Under the pieces are notes generated by a model. It ran no database searches, was not told where the DNA came from, and worked only from the letters and a program-made list of their open reading frames with translations. A stretch of 64,000 nucleotides of DNA from Streptomyces sp. P3. Its GTDB lineage: Bacteria; Actinomycetota; Actinomycetes; Streptomycetales; Streptomycetaceae. Made by a program: the position numbers and the translations under genes. The stretch lies in assembly GCA_016893485.2 (NCBI GenBank), contig JAFEKX020000001.1, positions 3,286,001 to 3,350,000 on the forward strand, written 5' to 3'. Shown one piece after another: positions 57,699-64,000 of this stretch. Within the stretch, counting starts at the first letter, position 1. The number at the start of each line of letters is the position of its first letter.

Positions 57699-59349
57699 TG
57701 AGAACGATGAGTCAAGCACGGCGTGTCCGGGGTCGCGGCTGGCCACGGCCGGTGTCGCCGTCGGTGCCGCGACCCTGCTGGCCGCCACCCTCGCCCCCAC
57801 CGCCCACGCGGCCGACCGGCCGACCCGGGCCGGCGCGATCGCGAACGCCGCCTCCGCGCTGGTGGCACATGCCGCGAGCCTGGGGCTCACGGCCGCGGAG
57901 GACACGTCGGTCCGTGACGTGATCGTCGACGCGGACGGCACCCAGCATGTCCGCTACGACCGTACGTACCGCCAACTCCCCGTCCTCGGCGGCGACTTCG
58001 TGGTCCACCTGGCGCCCAACGGCACCTACCGCAGCGCCGACCGCGCGACCCGGAGCTCCATATCCCTGTCGTCCGTGACGCCGAAGGTGGCCGCCCCGAA
58101 GGCGGCGGACCTGGCGGTGAACGCGTTGCGGGCGGCGAATCTCGGTGAGGCGCTGAAGGGCGTAACGGCCAAGCCCCAGTTGATAGTTGACGCACTGCAC
58201 GGCACCCCGAAGCTCGCCTGGCGGACGAACGCGGTCGCCCAGGACTCGCTCGGCAACCCGGTCGCCCGCACGGTCCTGACCGACGCCCGGACCGGCGCGC
58301 AGCTCGACTCCTGGGACAGTGTGGAGACGGCGGCCGGTGACGGTAAGTCGCTGTACAGCGGGACGGTGCCGCTGGAGACGACGCTGTCGGGGTCGACGTA
58401 CCAGCTCAAGGACGCGACGCGCGGCGGGACCTACACCGGTGACGCGGCGAACAAGACCGACCTGTGCATCCTCGGCATCTGCATCAGCCGCGCCCCGGCC
58501 ACGCTGTTCACGGACGCCGACAACCACTGGGGGACCGGGGCGAGTTCGGACCGTTCCACGGCGGCGGTCGACGCGCAGTACGGCACCGACGAGACGTGGG
58601 ACTACTACAAGAACGTGCACGGCCGCAACGGCATCGCGGGCGACGGCAAGGGCTCGTACAACCGCGTCCACTACGGCAACAGCTACAACAACGCCTTCTG
58701 GGACGACAGTTGCTTCTGCATGACGTACGGCGACGGTGACGGGACGCAGCTCGGCCCGTTGGTGGCGCTGGATGTCGCCGGGCACGAGATGTCGCACGGC
58801 GTGACGTCCAAGACGGCGGCGCTGACCTACTCGGGCGAGTCCGGCGGGCTCAACGAGGCGACCTCGGACATCATGGGCACGCTGGTGGAGTGGTACGCCA
58901 ACAACTCCTCCGACCCGGGCGATTACCTCATCGGCGAGAAGATCGTGCGGTCGGGCTTCGGCAAGGCGGCGCTGCGGTTCATGGACCAGCCGTCCAAGGA
59001 CGGCAATTCCGCGGACTGTTGGAGCTCGTCGGTCGGGAACCTCGACGTCCACTACTCGTCGGGCGTCGCCAACCACTTCGCGTACCTCCTCGCCGAGGGC
59101 AGCGGCGCGAAGAGCATCAACGGCGTGAGCTACAACTCGCCCACGTGCAACGGCTCTTCGGTGACCGGCATCGGGCGGGACAAGCTGGGGGCCATCTGGT
59201 ACCGGGCGTTGACGGTCTACATGACGTCCTCGACGAACTACGCCGGGGCCCGGACGGCGACCCTCAACGCGGCCAAGGACCTCTACGGGGTGGGGAGTTC
59301 GGAGTACGCCGCGGTGGGCGCGGCGTGGAGTGCGGTGAGCGTGGGGTGA
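57699..59349 (+). CDS. Secreted M4 (thermolysin-type) metallopeptidase
   Basis: About 549 residues. The strong GAGGAG at 57688-57693 points to ATG 57699; the frame changes within the signal region near 57725, so an alternative start at 57625 seen in the main frame is unlikely. The signal peptide (GVAVGAATLLAATLAPTAHA) precedes an FTP/PepSY pro-region (VRYDRTYRQLPVLGGDFVVH). The catalytic part has AGHEMSHGVTSKTA (zinc site HExxH), GGLNEATSDIMG (third ligand Glu) and DVHYSSGVANHFAYLL (active-site His). It is exported and self-processed, and probably feeds on extracellular protein. Confidence 0.93.
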
Positions 59350-59443
59350 GCTGAGGCTCGGAGGCGGCGGAGATATGCCGTGGCGATGGCCGGGCCGCGC
59401 TGGCTACGCTCCGGTGCCCGCCGCCTCACGAAACCGGAGCCCC

Positions 59444-60356
59444 ATGTCCTCCAGCGCCAGGATGCACGCCGACGAGCTCGACATCGACGGGGAGCTGGTG
59501 CGCCGGCTGGTCGGCGAACAGTTCCCGGACTGGGCGGGGCTGCCCGTGACCCGGGTCGCCTCGGCCGGAACCGACAACGCGATGTACCGGCTGGGCGAGG
59601 ACATGGTCGTACGCCTGCCCCGACTGCCGGGCGGGGAACGGCAGATCGAGACGGAGCAGCGCTGGTTGCCGCGCCTGGCACCGCACGTGCCACTCGCCGT
59701 GCCGGTGCCGCTCGCAATGGGTGAGCCGGGGTGCGGGTACGGGCTGCGGTGGGGGTGTACGGCTGGCTGGACGGGAGCACCGCGTACGACTCGCCTCCGG
59801 CCGAACCAGCCGCCACGGCAGTCGAGTTGGGGGCTTTGTCGCCGCCCTGCGGCAGGTGGACGCGGTGGGTGGGCCGGTGTCGTTCCGGGGCGGGCCGGTC
59901 GGGGAGCAGGACGCGGAGGTCCGTAAGGCGATCGAGGACCTGGGCGCGGACGGCACCCACGACGCGGCGCTCGCGACGGCGGCCTGGGAGCACGTCCTCA
60001 CCCTCCCCAGTGGCAGTCCGCCCCCGTCTGGCTCCACGGCGACCTCCTCCCCGGCAACCTCCTCACCACCTCCGGCCGGCTCAGCGCGGTCATCGACTTC
60101 GGCGGCCTCGGAACCGGCGACCCGGCGGCGGACGCGCTGCCCGCCTGGGCCCTGTTCTCGTCAGGGACGCGTGAAACTCTTCCGCGAGGCGGGCGAGTTC
60201 GAGGACGCGGTGTGGGCTCGGGGGCGGGGATGGGCGTTGTGCTTCGGGTTGGTGGCGGAGCACTACTACCGGGGTGGGCGGAACCCGGTGCTGGCGGGGG
60301 TCGGGCATCGGGCGGTGGCGGAAGCACTGAGGGAATTCGGGGCCATGAGTTCGTAG
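59444..60356 (+). CDS. Aminoglycoside-phosphotransferase-fold kinase
   Basis: About 304 residues from ATG 59444 (CCGGAG upstream). FPDWAGLPVTRVASAGTDNA, YRLGEDMVVRLPR (ATP-site Lys replaced by Arg in the VVRLPR strand), then PVWLHGDLLPGNLLTTSG (catalytic Asp) and SAVIDFGGLGTGDPAAD (metal-binding Asp). The C-terminal EHYYRGGRNPVL fits the family. Breaks are near 59735, 59845, 60015 and 60165. Such kinases in Streptomyces seldom give resistance and probably act on small molecules. It lies 12 bp before the GNAT gene. Confidence 0.85.
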
Positions 60357-60367
60357 AATTCGGGGCC

Positions 60368-60867
60368 ATGGCTGATCAGCACGAGGTTTCCATCGTCCGC
60401 CGACCGGGCCCGGCACTCTCCGCCGAGGACGGGGTGGGCGCGTTGCTCGCGGCGTATCACCTGCGGACGGAGGCCGAGAAGGGGAGCCCGTTGCCGACGT
60501 GGACGGGCTGCCGGACCGGTACCGGGCGGAGATCTCGGACCCTCGCACCGCGTTCGCCGACGATGTCGTGCTGGTGGCCGTGAGCGGAGGCACCGCGATG
60601 GGCTGTCTGGTGGTGACCGCTCCCGTCGACGGGCGGTCGGAGATCAAGCGGCTCTGGACGGAACCGGCGTTCCGGGGCCGGGGCGTCGCCTCGGAGCTCC
60701 TCGGTGCGGCGCTCGCGCACGCGGCGGAGAACGGTGCGGGTGCCGTGCGGTTGTCGGTGTGGAAGTGGCGGACCGGGGCCATCGCCCTCTACGAACGGTT
60801 CGGTTTCACGGTCGCCGAGTCATGGGACGAGCGGGATCAACTGGTCTGCATGGAAAGGGCCTTGTGA
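60368..60867 (+). CDS. GNAT-family N-acetyltransferase
   Basis: About 166 residues from ATG 60368. After a break near 60485 the acetyl-CoA-binding region reads IKRLWTEPAFRGRGVASELL, with the R/Q-x-x-G-x-G/A motif, and VRLSVWKWRTGAIALYERFGF closes the domain. The acceptor is unknown. It follows the phosphotransferase gene closely, and the two may be co-transcribed. Confidence 0.88.
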
Positions 60868-60974
60868 GCGGTTCAGGCCCGAGGATGTCGTCCTTGCCAG
60901 GGTCATCGTGACGCGTGGAGCGGTGTGCCGGTGAGCTCGGCGCAGTAGTCGAGCACCAAGACCCTTCGCTTCTC

Positions 60975-60999
60975 CTGCGATGCCGGCAGGGCATCGCAG
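60975..60999. terminator. Perfect hairpin in the gap before the epimerase gene
   Basis: CTGCGATGCC (60975-60984) pairs fully with GGCATCGCAG (60990-60999) around a 5-nt loop, 108 bp after the GNAT stop. The 277-bp gap 60868-61144 has no other clear feature. Confidence 0.55.
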
Positions 61000-61144
61000 C
61001 GGTCGGCGACGCGTTATGCCCCGCGGGCATCACAGAGCGCGAAACAGGTCTTGGACAGGACCGGCGACCAGGCCGCACGGTGGAGTCGTACCTGATCAAC
61101 AGCGAACCTGATCGGCGGCTAGCTGATCGACAGCGAGGGACGGC

Positions 61145-62001
61145 ATGAGAATTTTCCTGACGGGCGGATCCGGTTACATCGGCCGGGCCACGATCGCCGA
61201 GCTGGTGCGACAGGGCCACTCCGTGGAGGCGCTGGCGCGCAGCGAACAGTCGGCCCAGGTAGTGACCGGCGCAGGGGCGACCGAGGTGCGCGGTGGACTC
61301 ACCGACCTGGACGTGCTCAACCACGCGGCCGCGCGCGCCCAGGCGGTGATCCATCTCGCGCAGGCCAGCTCCGCCGACATGGATCTCGCCGCGGCCACGG
61401 CCATGCAGGACGGCGTCGGGGCCGGACCCTACGTGCACACCGGTGGCACCTGGGTCTACGGCGACACCGACGGCGTACAGGACGAGAGCGCCCCGTGGAA
61501 TCCGCCCGCCGTGGTGGCCTGGCGCAGGGAGGTCGAGGACGCCGTCACAGCACGCGCCGCGGACGGGGTCGCCCCGTCGTCGTACAGCCCGGGCTGCTCT
61601 ACGGAGGCGACAACCGGCTGATCGAACACTTCTTCATCGCGCCGGGTAAAATCAGGGGTGCCGTCCCGTACATCGGTACCGGCGCCAACCGGTGGGCGCT
61701 CGTGCACGTCGACGACCTGGCCAGGCTCTACGCCGCCGCCCTCTCGGCGAAGGCGGGGTCCGTCTACATCGGCGTCGGCGAGAGTCACCCGACGATGAGG
61801 CAGGTCGCCGAAGCGGCGGCGCGCGGTGCCGGGTTCGACGGAAAGACGGTGTCGATCACGTTGGAGCAGGCCCGCGCCGAGATGGGGCCCGTCGCGGACG
61901 CGTTCGTGCTGGACCAGCGCCTCACCTCGGCCAAGGCCCGCCGCGAGCTGGGCTGGGCACCGACGCACGGTGACCCGCTCGCCACGTTCGAGCGCGGCTG
62001 A
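61145..62001 (+). CDS. NAD(P)-dependent epimerase/dehydratase (extended SDR type)
   Basis: About 286 residues from ATG 61145 (GAGGGACGGC upstream). MRIFLTGGSGYIGRATIAEL is the NAD(P)-binding GxxGxxG motif; GGLTDLDVLNHAAARAQAVI and VHTGGTWVYGDTD follow. A break near 61570 leads to GRPVVVQPGLLYGGDN and ANRWALVHVDDLARLY, as in SDR_a5/NmrA-like members. The usual Y-x-x-x-K pair is not evident, so it may be an atypical SDR or redox sensor. It is 17 bp before the LysR gene. Confidence 0.87.
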
Positions 62002-62018
62002 TCACCCGGAGGAACGGC

Positions 62019-62903
62019 ATGGACGTCGACCTGCGCAAGCTTCGCTACTTCCTCGCGGTGGCCGAGGAACTGCACTTCGGACGCGCCGCGGAGCGCCTGC
62101 ACATCACCCCCAGCCCGTGCTCTCCCGGCAGATCCGGGTGCTCGAGAGCGAGCTGGGCGTGGACGTGTTCACGCGCGACCGCCGCAGCACCGTGCTCACC
62201 CCGGCGGGCGAACAGCTCGTCCGCGACGCCGGGCCCCCTGCTGGCGGGCGCGGACGCGTTGCTGCGGCGGGTGCGGGCGGCGGGCGAGAGCGTCACCCGC
62301 CTCACGATCGGGTTCATGCCGGGCATCACCATGACTCCCGTCGTACGCCTGCTGCGCGAGCGCCATCCCGGGCTGGACGTACGGATGCTGCGCACCGGGT
62401 GGCACGACCAGGTGGAGGTGCTCCACGACGCCCGCGCGGATGTCGGCATCGTCCGGTTGCCGATCGACCCGGCGGGCCTGGAGGTCAGGCCGCTGTACAC
62501 CGAACCGCGTCTCGTCATGGTGGCCTCGTCCCATCCGCTCGCCGGAAAGGAGACCGTGCGGGTCGCCGACCTGGCGGCCGATCACCTTCTGCAGGACCCC
62601 GACGCCGTCCCCGAGTGGCGCGACATCGCGGTGGAGCTGCGGACCGGCGAGCGCCGCCCGGTGCCGGCGATCCACAGCGTCGAGGAGAAACTCGAACTCG
62701 TCGCCGGTGGACAGGGGATCGCCGTGATCCCGGCGTCCACCGCGAACTTCTACACCCGATCCGACGTCGAGGCGATCCCGGTCGAGGACCTCGGGCCCAA
62801 CCATGTCGCGGCGGCCTGGCCCACCGGGCGAACCACCGGCCTGGTCGAGGAGTTCGTCGACGCGGCCACCGCCCTGCTGCCCGGAGCGCTCCACGCGAGT
62901 TGA
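62019..62903 (+). CDS. LysR-family transcriptional regulator
   Basis: About 295 residues. LRKLRYFLAVAEELHFGRAAERLHI is the HTH start (in two parts), then SPVLSRQIRVLESELGVDVF in a frame reached near 62115, and TRDRRSTVLTPAGEQLV. The frame is regained near 62235, so the two changes cancel. The C-terminal ligand-binding domain is complete (LTIGFMPGITMTPVVRLLRE, GIAVIPASTANF). LysR proteins usually control divergent or adjacent genes; the same-strand epimerase gene upstream and the convergent MFS gene are candidates. Confidence 0.9.
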   Translation: MDVDLRKLRYFLAVAEELHFGRAAERLHITPSPCSPGRSGCSRASWAWTCSRATAAAPCSPRRANSSSATPGPLLAGADALLRRVRAAGESVTRLTIGFMPGITMTPVVRLLRERHPGLDVRMLRTGWHDQVEVLHDARADVGIVRLPIDPAGLEVRPLYTEPRLVMVASSHPLAGKETVRVADLAADHLLQDPDAVPEWRDIAVELRTGERRPVPAIHSVEEKLELVAGGQGIAVIPASTANFYTRSDVEAIPVEDLGPNHVAAAWPTGRTTGLVEEFVDAATALLPGALHAS

Positions 62904-62918
62904 GGACGGCGGCCCGAG

Positions 62919-64000
62919 TCAGGCGGCCAACTCCCTGTCCGTCGGCTCCTCCTGGGCCTCGGCCGCCGACTCACCCGTCCCGTCCCGCATCACCACGGCC
63001 GCCAGCACCGCCGCCGCCACGACCCCAACCGCGCTCACCATGAAGGTCGTTGACATGGCGTTGGTGAACGCCTCGCGAGCCGTCCGGACCAACCCCGTGT
63101 CCCCGTGCGCCGCGGCCAGTGCCCCGCCGATCGAGTGGCGGGCCGTGTCGGACGTACCGGAGGGCATCTCGTCGGCGAAGCCGCTCGACAGGAGGGAGCC
63201 GAGGATCGCGATGCCCAGGGCCGTACCGGCCTGCTGGATCGTGTCGTTGAGGGCGGAGCCGACGCCCGCCTTGTCCTCGGGGATCGTGCCCATGAGCGCG
63301 CCCACCGCCGCCGGCATCGCGAGGCCCGCGCCCAGGCCGAGGAGGCCGAGGGCGACCGCCGGGAGGGTGAAGCAGGTGTCGGCCGTGACCGTCGTGAGGA
63401 GCGCGAAGGAGGACGCCATCACCAGCATGCCCGCCAGGATCAGGTACCGGTGGCCGTACTTCGCCGTGAACTTGGCGCCCGCCGCGTTGCCGATCAGCGC
63501 GGTGACCGCCAGCGGGACGAAGGCCAGGCCCGCCTTCACCGGTGAGTAGCCGAGGACGAACTGCAGGTACTGGGTGAGGACCAGCAGCAGGCCGCCGTTG
63601 CCGATCTGGACCAGGGTCAGGGAGAGCGAACCACCGCTGAAATTACGGTGCTTGAAGAGGACCAGCGGGACCATCGGGTTCGGGGTGACGTTCTCCCAGA
63701 CCACGAATCCGGCCAGGCCCACCACAGCCACGACCAGGCTGACGAGTCCCCGGCCGCCGAACGCGCCGTGCTGCGGGATCTCGATGATCCACCAGATCAA
63801 CGCCGTCATACCGACCGCCGACAGCACCGCGCCCAGCGGATCCGGCTTCTGCCAGGGCCCCTTGGACTCCGGCATCAGCGTCACACCGGCCACCAACGCG
63901 AGCGCCACGACAGGCACGTTGAGGAAGAAGATGGAGTGCCACGAGAAGTGGTCGATCAGGACGCCGCCGAGCACCGGGCTGCCGACCAGCGCGAGCATCG
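62919..64000 (-). CDS. MFS drug-efflux transporter (DHA2/QacA type), 5' end outside the window
   Basis: The visible 359 residues form the last ~9-10 helices. VGSPVLGGVLIDHFSWHSIF is the antiporter motif C region plus the 'W-R/H-W-I-F-x-I-N-x-P' segment (FLNVPVVALALVAG) typical of 14-helix DHA2 pumps. LALVTGVTLMPES-type loop and a C-terminal acidic tail (EAQEEPTDRELAA) are seen. The frame is intact through the window end. It ends 15 bp from the convergent LysR gene. Confidence 0.9.
   Translation of the reverse strand, partial: MLALVGSPVLGGVLIDHFSWHSIFFLNVPVVALALVAGVTLMPESKGPWQKPDPLGAVLSAVGMTALIWWIIEIPQHGAFGGRGLVSLVVAVVGLAGFVVWENVTPNPMVPLVLFKHRNFSGGSLSLTLVQIGNGGLLLVLTQYLQFVLGYSPVKAGLAFVPLAVTALIGNAAGAKFTAKYGHRYLILAGMLVMASSFALLTTVTADTCFTLPAVALGLLGLGAGLAMPAAVGALMGTIPEDKAGVGSALNDTIQQAGTALGIAILGSLLSSGFADEMPSGTSDTARHSIGGALAAAHGDTGLVRTAREAFTNAMSTTFMVSAVGVVAAAVLAAVVMRDGTGESAAEAQEEPTDRELAA

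Noticed and set aside
59444..60356. Aminoglycoside resistance gene
   Set aside because: Only the general kinase fold is evident; many such genes in Streptomyces are metabolic kinases, and nothing here shows antibiotic specificity.
60806..61438. Minus-strand ORF in the gap before the epimerase gene
   Set aside because: It runs through the epimerase gene on the other strand and has no clear start or domain; the segment LDYCAELTGTPLHAS is suggestive but too short.

Overview
The window is high-GC DNA from a Streptomyces chromosome. The evidence is the very strong G/C bias at third codon positions, GTG and TTG starts, GGAGG-type ribosome sites, many 4-nt ATGA gene overlaps, and a set of recognisable Streptomyces genes: malonyl-CoA synthetase matB, the MreB-like mbl, a 'conservon' with CYP157/CYP154 cytochromes P450, and hrdA next to dnaG and dgt. 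From memory, matB, mbl and hrdA lie in this same order in S. coelicolor (SCO2444, SCO2451, SCO2465), so most of the window looks like conserved core chromosome. No prophage, integrase, transposase, CRISPR array or antibiotic cluster was seen.

The sequence itself has a striking property. More than half of the protein genes need one or more reading-frame changes to give a full-length product, and in the cases inspected closely these are nearly all loss of one base in a run of C or G. One tRNA-Asn gene also lacks one G in its acceptor stem. The simplest reading is uncorrected homopolymer sequencing error, not gene decay. CDS coordinates below therefore run from the start to the real stop of the whole gene across such breaks; the breaks are named in each entry.

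Layout. 1-2935: two tandem DUF6545 (MAB_1171c-type) membrane proteins and an FAD oxidoreductase. 2956-7325: an IclR regulator coupled to an SMP-30 lactonase, a PucR-type regulator, a small DUF2613 protein and a DUF3068 membrane protein. 7528-18329: a translationally coupled envelope-glycan locus (GT4 glycosyltransferase, two methyltransferases, a giant AftD-like arabinofuranosyltransferase, a condensation-domain protein, a DMT-type membrane protein, a Trm112 protein and an FkbM methyltransferase). 18319-23274: ATP-grasp ligase, a MerR-PP2C fusion, matB and a carboxyltransferase. 23323-26999: a large secreted subtilase with a TTA codon and an 18-bp coding minisatellite. 27309-32467: mbl, a GAF sensor protein, a 6PGDH-like dehydrogenase and small or secreted proteins. 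32603-32672: an odd tRNA-Gly-like gene, then about 1.3 kb with no convincing gene. 34019-40534: the conservon cvnA-D, CYP157, CYP154 and a coupled enoyl-CoA hydratase. 40765-49254: a LamG secreted protein, three tRNAs, a YtxH protein, an FGGY kinase and a heterodimeric ABC exporter. 49412-56312 (minus strand): hrdA, dnaG, an FAD reductase, dgt and a CbiX-like chelatase. 56465-64000: SanA-like protein, gamma-glutamylcyclotransferase, secreted M4 protease, phosphotransferase, GNAT, epimerase, LysR and an MFS pump cut by the window end.

A recurrent GC-rich element of about 29 bp occurs six times at gene borders; two copies form a perfect 27-bp inverted repeat between the ABC exporter and hrdA, and other copies are read into protein termini. 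The best candidates for under-described biology are the AftD-type glycan locus, the conservon variant with a duplicated roadblock protein and a fused-on enoyl-CoA hydratase gene, the odd tRNA-Gly, and this repeat family.
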